64,000 bases of DNA. It comes from Pseudenterobacter timonensis. Its GTDB lineage: Bacteria > Pseudomonadota > Gammaproteobacteria > Enterobacterales > Enterobacteriaceae. The stretch spans positions 806,001 to 870,000 of the forward strand of contig NZ_FCOP01000013.1 of the NCBI RefSeq assembly GCF_900021175.1, read 5' to 3'. The position numbers and the translations under genes are program-made. Below the pieces are notes generated by a model. The model was not told the DNA's origin and made no database searches. It saw only the letters and a list, made by a program, of their open reading frames with translations. Positions 40,224 through 49,409 of the stretch are shown here, in pieces. How positions within the stretch are numbered: the first letter of the stretch is position 1; each line of letters begins with the position of its first letter.

Positions 40224-41342
40224 TTATTTTTCAACCTGCTGAACGCTGATTCGCTGCGCCTCATCCAGCATGGCGGCTTTCGCGCGGATGCGGGCTTCGA
40301 GCTGGTCGATCATGTCGCTATTATCCAGACGATCTTTACGAACGCCATCTTCATAGAGACCGCTTTTCTTGTTGCCGCCGGTCACGCCCAGGGTTGACAC
40401 CAGCGCTTCGCCTGGTCCGTTTACCACGCAGCCGATGATAGAGACATCCATCGGAGTGATAATATCTTCCAGACGCTGCTCCAGCGCGTTGACCGTGCCG
40501 ATCACATCAAATTCCTGACGCGAGCAGGTTGGACAGGCGATAAAGTTAATGCCGCGTGCACGAATGCGCAGGGACTTAAGAATATCAAAGCCAACCTTGA
40601 TCTCTTCTACCGGGTCGGCCGCCAGCGAGACGCGCAGCGTATCGCCAATCCCTTCTGAGAGCAGCAGCCCCAGCCCGATCGCGGACTTCACCGCGCCGCT
40701 GCGCGCGCCGCCCGCTTCGGTGATCCCCAGGTGCAACGGCTGATCGATCTGCTTCGCCAGCAGGCGATAGGATTCTACAGCCAGGAAAACGTCAGAGGCT
40801 TTTACGCTGACCTTAAATTGATCGAAGTTGAGACGATCGAGGTGATCCACATGACGCATAGCGGATTCCAGCAGCGCCTGCGGCGTCGGCTCGCCATACT
40901 TTTCCTGCAGATCTTTTTCCAGCGATCCGGCGTTAACGCCGATACGGATAGGGATATTTTTGTCACGCGCGCAGTCCACTACCATGCGGATGCGCTCTTC
41001 GTTGCCGATGTTGCCCGGGTTGATACGCAGGCAATCCACGCCATATTCCGCCACCTTCAGGGCGATGCGGTAATCAAAGTGGATATCTGCTACCAGCGGG
41101 ACGCTGACCTGCTGTTTAATCAACTTAAAGGCTTCGGCAGCATCCATGGTCGGTACGGAGACGCGAACGATGTCGGCTCCAACACGTTCCAGCGCTTTGA
41201 TCTGATTGACCGTCGCCTCCACATCGGTGGTGCGCGTATTGGTCATCGACTGAACGGCGATGGGGGCGCCATCGCCAATCGGCACATTCCCAACGTAAAT
41301 CCGTTTTGACTTTCTACGTTGAATCGGAGCCTGGTTATGCAT
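40224..41342 (-). CDS. ispG: IspG (GcpE), HMBPP synthase
   Basis: 372 residues, the E. coli length. It converts methylerythritol cyclodiphosphate to HMBPP in the non-mevalonate isoprenoid pathway using a [4Fe-4S] cluster. Cluster cysteines are in [10 protein letters not shown] (about 270) and GCVVNGPGE (about 305). The TIM-barrel N-terminus starts with the conserved [20 protein letters not shown]. rodZ lies immediately upstream on the same strand, 26 bp away. Confidence 0.98.
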   Translation of the reverse strand: MHNQAPIQRRKSKRIYVGNVPIGDGAPIAVQSMTNTRTTDVEATVNQIKALERVGADIVRVSVPTMDAAEAFKLIKQQVSVPLVADIHFDYRIALKVAEYGVDCLRINPGNIGNEERIRMVVDCARDKNIPIRIGVNAGSLEKDLQEKYGEPTPQALLESAMRHVDHLDRLNFDQFKVSVKASDVFLAVESYRLLAKQIDQPLHLGITEAGGARSGAVKSAIGLGLLLSEGIGDTLRVSLAADPVEEIKVGFDILKSLRIRARGINFIACPTCSRQEFDVIGTVNALEQRLEDIITPMDVSIIGCVVNGPGEALVSTLGVTGGNKKSGLYEDGVRKDRLDNSDMIDQLEARIRAKAAMLDEAQRISVQQVEK

Positions 41343-41368
41343 GTAAAATCTCCCGCGTTGCCCGCCCT

Positions 41369-42388
41369 TTACTGTGCTGCTGATTGTTCGGCATTGAGGG
41401 TCAGGCGCGCAACCTGGTTAGTTCTGATAAAACGGCTCAGATCCACCGGCTTCCCTTGAAACTGGATCTGAACTGCTGCCGGAGCGCCAATTTTAAGCTT
41501 ATAAGGCGTCTGGCCGGTAAGGTTTAAATTACCATCTTTACGCTGCAGGCCGCTGAAGAGCTTTTTGCCCGTCGCATCGGTCACTTCCAGCCAGCAGTCG
41601 GCGGTAAAGGTCATCACCAGCGCGTTCGCATCAACCGCCGGCGTTACTACGCCCGCCTGATCGGTCGGCAGCGGCGCTGCGGTGCTGGTGTTATCAGCAG
41701 TCGGCGTGGTGGTTGCAGGAACATTTGCGGCCGTATCAACGTTCGCCTGGGAGGGAGAGACAACGGCGTTCTGGTCAGGAGCGGTGGTAGTCGGCGCTGG
41801 CGCCGTAGCCGTCTGTGCCGGCGCGTCGGTCTGCGCAGCCGTTGCGGCTGGCTGCGGCTCGCTGGCGGTTGCCGCGCTGTCGGTATTGAGCGGCACGCTC
41901 TGCGCGTCACTGTTCCCGGCCTGGCTCAGCTCGGCGGAAGATTGATCGGCCATGGTGGTGATCTCCTCCTGCTGAGCTTTATGGTTTTGCCACCACCATG
42001 CCCCGGTCAGGCCTACCACCACAAACAGGACCAGCCAGGTAAAGGTCATAAGCCAGCCGTCGCGTTTTTTACGGCGTTTGCCGAGCGCGTAAGATTGCAT
42101 CGGCTCGACCCTGGCGGCTCTGACTGGAGCCTGCTTTTCCATCATCGGCAGCAGCTCGTTTTCAGGGATATGCACCAGTTTTGCATAAGAGCGGATATAA
42201 CCACGCAGAAACGTTGAAGCCAGATCGGCAGGCGCCTTATCTTCTTCAATATCGCGAACCGTGGATACCTTCAAGCACAGGCGTTCCGCCACCGCTTGCT
42301 GGCTGAGTCCGAGTTGTTCACGGGCGTTGCGAAGACGAACGCCAGTGGAGAGTGCTGCATTTTGGTCGTGAGTGGCTTCAGTATTCAT
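41369..42388 (-). CDS. rodZ: RodZ, cytoskeletal protein for rod shape
   Basis: 339 residues, E. coli 337. The N-terminal HTH domain (about 17-80, [19 protein letters not shown]) binds MreB. A basic juxtamembrane stretch (GKRRKKRDG, about 103-111) precedes a single transmembrane helix (about 113-132). The periplasmic part is a long Thr/Ala/Pro-rich linker (about 145-245), and a C-terminal beta-rich DUF4115 domain (about 255-335). The linker is low-complexity and is the region most likely to vary between strains. Confidence 0.97.
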   Translation of the reverse strand: MNTEATHDQNAALSTGVRLRNAREQLGLSQQAVAERLCLKVSTVRDIEEDKAPADLASTFLRGYIRSYAKLVHIPENELLPMMEKQAPVRAARVEPMQSYALGKRRKKRDGWLMTFTWLVLFVVVGLTGAWWWQNHKAQQEEITTMADQSSAELSQAGNSDAQSVPLNTDSAATASEPQPAATAAQTDAPAQTATAPAPTTTAPDQNAVVSPSQANVDTAANVPATTTPTADNTSTAAPLPTDQAGVVTPAVDANALVMTFTADCWLEVTDATGKKLFSGLQRKDGNLNLTGQTPYKLKIGAPAAVQIQFQGKPVDLSRFIRTNQVARLTLNAEQSAAQ

Positions 42389-42630
42389 TCGCTACAACTA
42401 CTGGTACGTGTAAATGAGAATTCAGGCGCCGGTGAGTCACAATGCCACCCGCACCGCGAAACTTCTGGTCAGTTAACCTTAGCCAGACAGGGTTCACCTG
42501 TCAGATCGTGAATACTACAGGCCAGGCTAAACGTTTGTTGCATCGTTACATACTGCCTTAAAGCGCAAAAAAACGCACCGTAATTATTACGCCGGCGCAA
42601 AGCTATGGCTGAATATTCATTCATATAGCT
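42389..42630. other. rodZ promoter region without a gene
   Basis: No frame in this gap is supported. It contains the near-palindrome CAGGGTTCACCTGTCAG near 42490 and an AT-rich part at 42595-42630. It should hold the rodZ-ispG promoter. Nothing else is recognisable. Confidence 0.4.
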
Positions 42631-42659
42631 GATAGCGGCGCAGATCGTGCGCCGCTATC
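42631..42659 (-). other. Strong hairpin downstream of rlmN
   Basis: GATAGCGGCGCA/TGCGCCGCTATC: 12-bp perfect arms with a 5-base loop, 8 bp after the rlmN stop. It lacks a U-tract, so it is more likely a 3'-end stabiliser or part of a Rho-dependent end than a classical terminator. Confidence 0.7.
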
Positions 42660-42667
42660 GGGCGCCG

Positions 42668-43834
42668 TTATACCGCTTTTACGGCAATGCTTTCGCCCTG
42701 CATGCGCTTACGCAGCGTACGTTTGGTACGGTCAATCACGTCACCCGCCAGCTGACCGCAGGCGGCATCGATATCATCCCCGCGGGTTTTACGCACGATG
42801 GTGGTAAAACCATACTCCATCAGCACCTTGGAGAAACGATCGATACGGCTGTTGGAGCTACGGCCATACGGCGCGCCCGGGAACGGGTTCCACGGAATCA
42901 GGTTGATCTTGCACGGCGTATCTTTCAGAAGCTCCGCCAGCTGATGCGCATGTTCCGTTCCGTCGTTCACGTGATCCAGCATCACATACTCGATCGTCAC
43001 GCGGCCCTGGTTGGCGTTGGACTTCTCAAGGTAGCGACGCACGGCGGCGAGGAACGTTTCGATATTGTACTTTTTGTTGATCGGCACAATTTCGTCACGA
43101 ATCTCATCGTTTGGCGCGTGCAGGGAGATAGCCAGCGCCACGTCGATCATATCGCCCAGCTTGTCCAGAGCGGGCACAACGCCGGAGGTGGAGAGCGTGA
43201 CACGGCGTTTGGAGAGCCCAAAACCGAAGTCGTCCAGCATGATCTCCATGGCCGGTACCACGTTGGTCAGGTTCAGCAGCGGCTCGCCCATCCCCATCAT
43301 CACCACGTTGGTAATCGGACGGGTGCCGGTCACTTTGGCCGCCCCGACGATTTTCGCCGCGCGCCAGACCTGGCCGATGATTTCAGAGACGCGCAGGTTA
43401 CGGTTGAAGCCCTGCTGTGCGGTCGAGCAGAATTTACATTCCAGCGCACAACCTACCTGAGAAGAGACGCACAGCGTGGCGCGGTCATCTTCCGGGATAT
43501 AGACCGTTTCAACGCGCTGATCGCCAACCGCAATCGCCCATTTTATCGTGCCGTCAGAGGAGCGTTGTTCCTCCACCACTTCCGGCGCCCGAATTTCGGC
43601 AACCTCTTTCAGCTTACCGCGCAGCACCTTGTTGATGTCGGTCATCTCATCAAAGTTATCGCAGCAGTAGTGATACATCCATTTCATGACCTGATCGGCA
43701 CGAAATGGCTTCTCGCCCATCTCTTTAAAAAATTCGCGCATCTGCTGACGGTTCAGATCCAGCAGGTTAATTTTTCCGTTTTTATTGGGAACCGCGGCAA
43801 TGGCGACTTCAGACGTGTTAACTAATTCAGACAT
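42668..43834 (-). CDS. rlmN: RlmN, 23S rRNA/tRNA adenine-C2 methyltransferase
   Basis: 388 residues, E. coli 384; the four extra residues are in the N-terminal region. A radical SAM enzyme that methylates A2503 of 23S rRNA and A37 of several tRNAs. The cluster motif is C129-x3-C133-x2-C136 in [16 protein letters not shown]. The GMGEPLLNL motif binds SAM and the C-terminal Cys in DIDAACGQL is the methyl-transfer resolving residue region. It is between rodZ and ndk as in E. coli. Confidence 0.97.
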   Translation of the reverse strand: MSELVNTSEVAIAAVPNKNGKINLLDLNRQQMREFFKEMGEKPFRADQVMKWMYHYCCDNFDEMTDINKVLRGKLKEVAEIRAPEVVEEQRSSDGTIKWAIAVGDQRVETVYIPEDDRATLCVSSQVGCALECKFCSTAQQGFNRNLRVSEIIGQVWRAAKIVGAAKVTGTRPITNVVMMGMGEPLLNLTNVVPAMEIMLDDFGFGLSKRRVTLSTSGVVPALDKLGDMIDVALAISLHAPNDEIRDEIVPINKKYNIETFLAAVRRYLEKSNANQGRVTIEYVMLDHVNDGTEHAHQLAELLKDTPCKINLIPWNPFPGAPYGRSSNSRIDRFSKVLMEYGFTTIVRKTRGDDIDAACGQLAGDVIDRTKRTLRKRMQGESIAVKAV

Positions 43835-43886
43835 AATATTTTCCGGCCTCGTTGTTACACGTTATGGCCCGTGGTGGGTTGAAAAG

Positions 43887-43923
43887 AAACGCCCCGGCAA
43901 GCGTGCGGCTTCTCCGGGGCGTT
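43887..43923 (-). terminator. Terminator of ndk
   Basis: AACGCCCCGG/CCGGGGCGTT 10-bp arms, 16-base loop, followed on the minus strand by TCTTTTC. It is in the ndk-rlmN gap. Confidence 0.75.
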
Positions 43924-44024
43924 GCATTGTACAAAGTCTGACGCAGGGATGCCAGTTTGCACACGGCATTTACGAAATAAAATCGCAGAAAACGGCTTTT
44001 ACCTGCGGCAGATGCACGCCGGTA

Positions 44025-44456
44025 TTAGCGGGTACGCGGGCACACTTCGCCTTCGCCGAAGAAAAAGGCGATTTCACGCTGGGCAGATTCTACGGAGTCG
44101 GAACCGTGGGTGCCGTTCTCGGTGAAGCTGTCGGCGTAGTCTGCGCGCAGGGTGCCTGCCAGCGCGTTCGCCGGATTGGTGGCGCCCAGCAGATCGCGGT
44201 GACGCTGTACCGCGTTTTCGCCTTCCAGTACGGAAACTACGATCGGGCCAGAGGTCATGAACTCAACCAGACCGTCGAAGAATGGACGACCTTCATGCTC
44301 AGCATAGAAACCGCGAGCCTGTTCAACGGTCAGATGCAGCATTTTAGTACCCACGATCTTGAACCCTGCTGATTCAAAGCGCGAAAAAATGCTGCCAATA
44401 ACGTTTTTTGCCACCGCGTTTGGTTTGATGATGGAAAAAGTACGTTCAATAGCCAT
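44025..44456 (-). CDS. ndk: Ndk, nucleoside diphosphate kinase
   Basis: 143 residues, the E. coli length. It transfers the gamma phosphate between nucleoside triphosphates and diphosphates through a phospho-histidine, H117 in ENGTHGSD. The N-terminal [14 protein letters not shown] and the C-terminal [13 protein letters not shown] are the family ends. It is upstream of rlmN. Confidence 0.98.
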   Translation of the reverse strand: MAIERTFSIIKPNAVAKNVIGSIFSRFESAGFKIVGTKMLHLTVEQARGFYAEHEGRPFFDGLVEFMTSGPIVVSVLEGENAVQRHRDLLGATNPANALAGTLRADYADSFTENGTHGSDSVESAQREIAFFFGEGEVCPRTR

Positions 44457-44512
44457 GATTACCTCTGTGAATTGTTCTGTTGTTTTGCATACCGGAATAG
44501 GATGTGGCGCGG

Positions 44513-44541
44513 ATTATAATGACCATTAGCGCCCTTGCCTA
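44513..44541 (-). promoter_or_regulatory. ndk promoter
   Basis: On the minus strand TAGGCA (44536-44541), 17 bases, TATAAT (44513-44518). The perfect -10 lies about 57 bp before the ndk start. Confidence 0.6.
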
Positions 44542-44591
44542 TGGATTCACATAACATTTTTTTAAAATGAGATGAATATTAGCAACAGCCC

Positions 44592-45452
44592 TTAGCGTCG
44601 CATACCGTGCCGATGATTAACGCAAAGAGAACATAGCTTTTCTTGTGGCGTAAAGGTCCAGAAAGGACGCGCGCAGCTCTGGCAGGTGGCGTGATACGCG
44701 GCATGGTGCGACACTTGCGCCTCTTCCATCGTCTCTGAAAGCTGTAGCGCCTGCGTCTGACAAACCGCCGTACAGGCGCCACACCCGGTACAGCGGGCTG
44801 GCTCTGTCACCAGCGCAGCGACATCAAAGCGAATCGCTTTCTCCGTACAGCTGCGCCAGCAGGCGCCGCACAGCAGACAGCGCTGCGTATCAAGGATAAG
44901 TTTATAGTCGCTGAAGCGCGGAAAAGCCTGCCGTAGCTGACGTTTGCCCGGCACCACCGCCTGTGCCGCGATCGCCTCGCGTGGGACGTGAAGCCAGGCC
45001 CGCCGGGCGCTGTTGATTTCGTTTTCCGGGAATCGCTTAAACCTCCAGACAGGCTCGCCCAGACGCCGGAGCGCCAGATTCAGTCCCGCCAGCGCCATCA
45101 TCCACGCGGCGGACTGTTCTGCTTCGATACTGATAAAACGTACGCCCCGCTGATGGTGCCAGAGCAGCAGCTCCTGCACGGAGGGCGGACGCAGGGAGAA
45201 TGGCTCCACCAGCGTCGCTTCGCGAACAAAACGCCGCATCGGCGCCACGCCAGTGATGGCGTCAGAAGGGCAGACAAAGAGGCAATCGCCGCACTCGATG
45301 CAGCGCGACGCGTCGACGGAAATCTCCCCGTTGACCAGCGAAAATGCCTGCGCCGGACAGATCCCGGCGCAGGCAGTACAGGAGGCATAACGAAAACGGC
45401 GGCGGACGCACGCCTGCGTTATCTCTACGCCCTGCGCAATAGCGATCGTCAT
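44592..45452 (-). CDS. Polyferredoxin (multi-[4Fe-4S] protein) of the DMSO reductase-like operon
   Basis: 286 residues. Cys motifs typical of ferredoxins appear in two pairs: CTACAGICP and CIECGDCLFVCP near the N-terminus, and CLLCGACWRSC with CTGCGACTAVC in the C-terminal half. A further CQSCARPFW...CSLC at the end could form a zinc ribbon. No signal or membrane segment is seen, so it is likely cytoplasmic. A similar gene ends the ndk-pbpC dms-like cluster in Salmonella (recalled as the STM2527-2530 region). Its role may be electron transfer or cofactor assembly. Its ATG overlaps the stop of the membrane-subunit gene. Confidence 0.8.
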   Translation of the reverse strand: MTIAIAQGVEITQACVRRRFRYASCTACAGICPAQAFSLVNGEISVDASRCIECGDCLFVCPSDAITGVAPMRRFVREATLVEPFSLRPPSVQELLLWHHQRGVRFISIEAEQSAAWMMALAGLNLALRRLGEPVWRFKRFPENEINSARRAWLHVPREAIAAQAVVPGKRQLRQAFPRFSDYKLILDTQRCLLCGACWRSCTEKAIRFDVAALVTEPARCTGCGACTAVCQTQALQLSETMEEAQVSHHAAYHATCQSCARPFWTFTPQEKLCSLCVNHRHGMRR

Positions 45453-46255
45453 CAGCCGATGCTAAAAAAGACAAAGCGCAGCATCAGCTCACCGATAATC
45501 AGCAGCACGCTGCCCGAGAGCAATAGCCCTCTGGCTCTTTTCAGGCCGCCTGCGGCAAAACAGACCATTCCCGCCACCGATACGCACCAGCTCAGCAGAT
45601 AGATATCACGCAGTTGCGCCAGCATCTGAAGCGGCTGATGGGGGAAGGTCACCACGCTGGTATCCGCCGCGGCGATGTCCGCCATCCAGACGGGCTGCAT
45701 CACCAGGCGCAGCAACACCAGCAGGGAAACCAGCGCCACGGCGAGGCGCACGCCGTTTCTGCTCTGCGAGCCCGCCATGACGCAGGCGGACCCGATGATG
45801 CCAACTGATCCGAAGAAGAGCACCAGCGTATTGGCATGCTGCCAGGTGACAACCGAAGCGTGCATGTAAATCTGCGCCATACAAAAGACATCCACCAGGC
45901 CGATCGCGCCTGCCAGCACCAGCAGCGCTTTCCAGCCCGGCTTTTTAGCAAACAGCAGCAGAATAGCCAGGCCCAGCGCTGCCAGATAGAGGCTGGCAAA
46001 GACGATTTCACGGCTTAGCCAGGAGCTGGCGACGTGGCGCAAAGCGTTAAAAGCATTGAGGGGATAACCCATATGCAACGCAGAGGCGAGCAGCCCGAGC
46101 GAGGCCAGTATGAACGCGCCGGCTGCGGCAGGCAGGAGATGACGACGCGGATCGGGTGTCCCCATCGCGTTGATACGTCCCAACCCTGTCCAGAGGGTGA
46201 TGCCCACCGAGCCCTGCACAAAGAGAGTAAAAATAAGCAGCGGTAACTCATGCAT
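45452..46255 (-). CDS. DmsC-like membrane anchor subunit
   Basis: 267 residues with about eight hydrophobic segments, starting MHELPLLIFTLFVQGSVG, which is the typical N-terminus of DmsC. In the family this subunit anchors the catalytic dimer in the inner membrane and oxidises menaquinol. The frame overlaps dmsB by eight bases and the polyferredoxin gene by two. It is shorter than E. coli DmsC (287). Assigned by operon and hydropathy. Confidence 0.85.
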   Translation of the reverse strand: MHELPLLIFTLFVQGSVGITLWTGLGRINAMGTPDPRRHLLPAAAGAFILASLGLLASALHMGYPLNAFNALRHVASSWLSREIVFASLYLAALGLAILLLFAKKPGWKALLVLAGAIGLVDVFCMAQIYMHASVVTWQHANTLVLFFGSVGIIGSACVMAGSQSRNGVRLAVALVSLLVLLRLVMQPVWMADIAAADTSVVTFPHQPLQMLAQLRDIYLLSWCVSVAGMVCFAAGGLKRARGLLLSGSVLLIIGELMLRFVFFSIG

Positions 46256-46877
46256 GGGGATTTCCCTCCTTTTCGGCGCCCTGATGCGCTTTGATCACCA
46301 GACTGGGGCGGGTGATAGACGAATCTGGCAACCCTTTGACGTCGCAGACGGAGCCATACTTAGCCCGCAGCTCATCGACAGGGCCGAATTTAATCGCCTC
46401 CAGCGGACAGGTCGCCACGCAGACAGGCTGCTCGCCCTTCGCCTGTAAATCCACGCAGAAATCGCATTTCGACATCTGCCCGGTCTGCTCGTTAAGCTGC
46501 GGCGCGCCGTAAGGACATGACCAGGCGCAGTAGCCGCACCCGACGCATTTGTCGGTGTCCACGCGCACGATGCCATCTCCCGGCCGCTTGTGCATGGCGG
46601 TTGTCGGGCAGTTTTTAGTGCAGATCGGGTCCGCGCAGTGGTTACAGGAGATAGAGAGGGTATAGGCAAAGACGTTATTGCTCACGCCTCCCTGTCCGGT
46701 CGGAATAAAACCGCCGCCGTTAACCTCATAAACGCGCCGGAAGCGCCGTCCCACCTCAAGATTATTCTTATCCTTGCAGGCCACCTGGCAGGCCTTACAG
46801 CCCGAGCAGCGGGAAGAGTCGATAAAAAAGCCCAGCTGCTTGTCGCTCACCGGCCCGTAGTGTTTAAACTGACTCAT
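46248..46877 (-). CDS. DmsB-like iron-sulfur electron-transfer subunit
   Basis: 209 residues, E. coli DmsB 205. Four [4Fe-4S] motifs: CSGCKACQVAC, CNHCADPICTKNCP, CVGCGYCAWSCPYG and CDFCVDLQ...CVATCP. The protein passes electrons from the membrane subunit to the molybdenum site. The ATG overlaps the stop of the catalytic subunit gene (ATGA), so the three subunits are translated together. Confidence 0.93.
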   Translation of the reverse strand: MSQFKHYGPVSDKQLGFFIDSSRCSGCKACQVACKDKNNLEVGRRFRRVYEVNGGGFIPTGQGGVSNNVFAYTLSISCNHCADPICTKNCPTTAMHKRPGDGIVRVDTDKCVGCGYCAWSCPYGAPQLNEQTGQMSKCDFCVDLQAKGEQPVCVATCPLEAIKFGPVDELRAKYGSVCDVKGLPDSSITRPSLVIKAHQGAEKEGNPHA

Positions 46878-49252
46878 GCTTTTGCTACCTCCACCAGCAT
46901 GGTTTGATGTGAATTCCCTTTCGCAAGCGCGGTAATCCGGGCCGAACTCAGCACGTTCGCGCAGCCGCCCTTATCCACGCCTCGCTCATCCGGCTGCCAC
47001 CAGGCACCTGCCTGCATCGCCACCACGCCTGGAATGACGCGCGGCGTCACCTCAGCCGGGATTTCGCAGACACCGCGCCCGTTATGGATGCGTACCAGGT
47101 CGCCCTGCGTAATACCGCGCGTTTGCGCATCCTGGGGGTTGATCCACAGCTTCTGCTGCTGCACTTCAATAAGCCACGGGTTAGCGTACTGGGTTGAGTT
47201 AGCGCGATTTTTGCCTTTCCAGGTAATAAGCTGGAGCGGATAGCGCTGCGACAGCGGATCTTCCGGCCCTTCATGAGCGGGCACATAGTGTGACAGCGCC
47301 GGGATTTCCGGGTGCTGCATGTCGTAGAGACGTTTTGAGAAGATCTCAATCTTCCCGGAAGGCGTAGGGAAAGGATGATTTTCCGGATCGCGGATATTCT
47401 CTTCGAATGCAACAAAAGGCGCGCTTTTAAAGAGATGCTGACGACTTTTTTGCAGCGTGGCGAAGTCCGGCAAATTTTCCTCCGGCATCGCCAGACGGGT
47501 TTGCTCCCAGATATGCTCTATCCAGGCCTTTTCATCGCGCCCCTGGCTGAACTCGTTTTCAATCCCCAGCTTTTTCGCCACATCGCGCAGCCACTCATAG
47601 TCAGAGCGACGTTCAAACTCTGGTTCAATCAGCTTCTCAGAGAGAATGAGATAGTTAGCGGTACCCCAGGTTTCGCCGATATTCCAGCGCTCCATAAAGC
47701 TGGTTTCCGGCAGCAGCAGATCGGCATATTTCGCGCTCGGCGTCATAAAGAGATCGCTTGCGACAATAAACTGGATCTTCGATTCATCCTCCAGAACGCG
47801 GGTAGCCTGATGCAGATCGGGGTTCTGGTTAGCCAGATAGTTGCCCGCCAGAGAGAAAAGGATGCGGATATTACTCTCCAGCTTGTCGGCATCTTTTAAA
47901 CCGACGTCGGCCGTTACCTGCGAGGCATCATCAGCCGCCTGCACCCAGTTCATCACCGAAATTTTGGCCTTCACCGGGTTGTCCGGCATCTCCGGGCCAG
48001 CGGCGAACTTACGGTTAGGACAGCCGCCATAGCCCGCCGCCCAGCCGCCCTTGACCCCGACGTTGCCGGTAATCGTCGCCAGCAGCGTGGAACCGCGCGC
48101 GGTACGTTCCCCGCAGTTATGACGCTGCGGCCCCCACCCCTGGATCAGCGCCGCCGGTTTGGTGGTCGCGTAGTCGCGCGCCAGTTGACGAATCGTCTGC
48201 GCCGGGACATGGGTGATTTTCTCTGCCCATTCCGGGGTTTTCGCCACGCCATCTTTCGCACCGGTCAGATAAGCGACCAGCGACTCATTCGCCGGCACCC
48301 CTTCCGGCATGGAGGCTTCGTCAAAACCCAGCGTGTAGCGCTGAATAAAGGCGGCGTCATGGAGATTCTCGCTCACGATGACATACATCATCGCATCCAT
48401 TAGCGCGTTATCAGTGGTGGGCAGCAGGGGAACCCACTGGTCGGCGAGAGAAGAGACCGTATCGGAATACCGCGGATCAACGACGATAAAGCGAGTGCCG
48501 TTTTGCTTCATCTTCTGAAAGAAGTAATTGGTGTGACCGAAAATGGTCTCCGTAGGGTTATGGCCCCAGAGGATCACCAGTCTGGTATCCAGAAGCGTAT
48601 CCAGGGAACTGCCGCTGGCGGCGGTGCCATAGGTGTAAGGGGTTGCCGCCGCCGTATTGCCCATGCTGACCGAGTGGTAGCTTTCCAGGTAACCGCCGGT
48701 CAGATTAAGCAGACGGCGCACCATTTTATCGCCGGAAAAGGTGCCGCCAGAAACCGCAGTGCCAACATGAACATAGCGCGACGCGGCGCCATATTTTTCA
48801 GTAATAGTTTTTAAATTATTTGCGATAAGGGTTGTCGCCTCATCCCAGGAAATACGTTCAAACTTTCCCTCGCCCCGTTTACCCACGCGTTTCATGGGAT
48901 ATTTAAGCCGGTCTGGATGATAAACAAATTTACGATAAGAACGGCCACGGACGCAGGCGCGCATAATCGGCATCTGTGGATCCAGTTCATTATCTGGCCG
49001 CGTTGAGATACGCGTTACCACACCGTCGCTTACATGGGCACGAATATCGCATTTTCCGCCGCAGTCAAAGGTGCTGCACGTCTGTACGACCTTCTCCTCC
49101 GGGCTTTTATCTGCCACCACGGGGGTGCTTGCCAGCGCTTTTCCGGAAGTAGAAACAAACGGGAGCGCCACCAGCGCTGACCCTGCTTGTATAAATGTGC
49201 GTCGGGAGACAGAGGGAATAACGCCCTCTCCCTGGCATTTTATTTTTTCCAT
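46874..49252 (-). CDS. DmsA-like molybdopterin oxidoreductase, catalytic subunit
   Basis: 792 residues from the ATG at 49252 (AAGGA nine bases upstream). The N-terminus carries a twin-arginine signal, VSRRTFIQAGSALVAL, ending near KALA. The DMSO reductase family core follows: an N-terminal Fe-S region with FDCGGKCD and a later RAC, GGYLESYHSVSMGN where the molybdenum-ligating Ser is expected, and WGHNPTETIFG. The C-terminal MopB_CT domain spans about 660-790. The physiological acceptor is unknown; DMSO, TMAO or another S- or N-oxide are candidates. No dmsD-type chaperone is next to it. A perfect FNR box lies upstream. Confidence 0.9.
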   Translation of the reverse strand: MEKIKCQGEGVIPSVSRRTFIQAGSALVALPFVSTSGKALASTPVVADKSPEEKVVQTCSTFDCGGKCDIRAHVSDGVVTRISTRPDNELDPQMPIMRACVRGRSYRKFVYHPDRLKYPMKRVGKRGEGKFERISWDEATTLIANNLKTITEKYGAASRYVHVGTAVSGGTFSGDKMVRRLLNLTGGYLESYHSVSMGNTAAATPYTYGTAASGSSLDTLLDTRLVILWGHNPTETIFGHTNYFFQKMKQNGTRFIVVDPRYSDTVSSLADQWVPLLPTTDNALMDAMMYVIVSENLHDAAFIQRYTLGFDEASMPEGVPANESLVAYLTGAKDGVAKTPEWAEKITHVPAQTIRQLARDYATTKPAALIQGWGPQRHNCGERTARGSTLLATITGNVGVKGGWAAGYGGCPNRKFAAGPEMPDNPVKAKISVMNWVQAADDASQVTADVGLKDADKLESNIRILFSLAGNYLANQNPDLHQATRVLEDESKIQFIVASDLFMTPSAKYADLLLPETSFMERWNIGETWGTANYLILSEKLIEPEFERRSDYEWLRDVAKKLGIENEFSQGRDEKAWIEHIWEQTRLAMPEENLPDFATLQKSRQHLFKSAPFVAFEENIRDPENHPFPTPSGKIEIFSKRLYDMQHPEIPALSHYVPAHEGPEDPLSQRYPLQLITWKGKNRANSTQYANPWLIEVQQQKLWINPQDAQTRGITQGDLVRIHNGRGVCEIPAEVTPRVIPGVVAMQAGAWWQPDERGVDKGGCANVLSSARITALAKGNSHQTMLVEVAKA

Positions 49253-49277
49253 TGTTCGATCCTTCAAATAAAAAGCT

Positions 49278-49319
49278 ATTTTCACGTATTTGAAGGAGTG
49301 CGCATTTGATAAGCATCAA
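49278..49319 (-). promoter_or_regulatory. FNR-activated promoter of the DMSO reductase-like operon
   Basis: TTGATAAGCATCAA (49306-49319) is a perfect FNR box. A GAAAAT hexamer follows at 49278-49283 on the minus strand, giving a start near 49271 and FNR at about -41. This fits expression only without oxygen. Confidence 0.8.
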
Positions 49320-49409
49320 GCTAATCCGTTCGAGGTACCCCTTTGATTTTGTAATGGGAATTATTAACATCTAAATATATATAAATTGTTCCTTAGTTGT
49401 ATAAATAAT

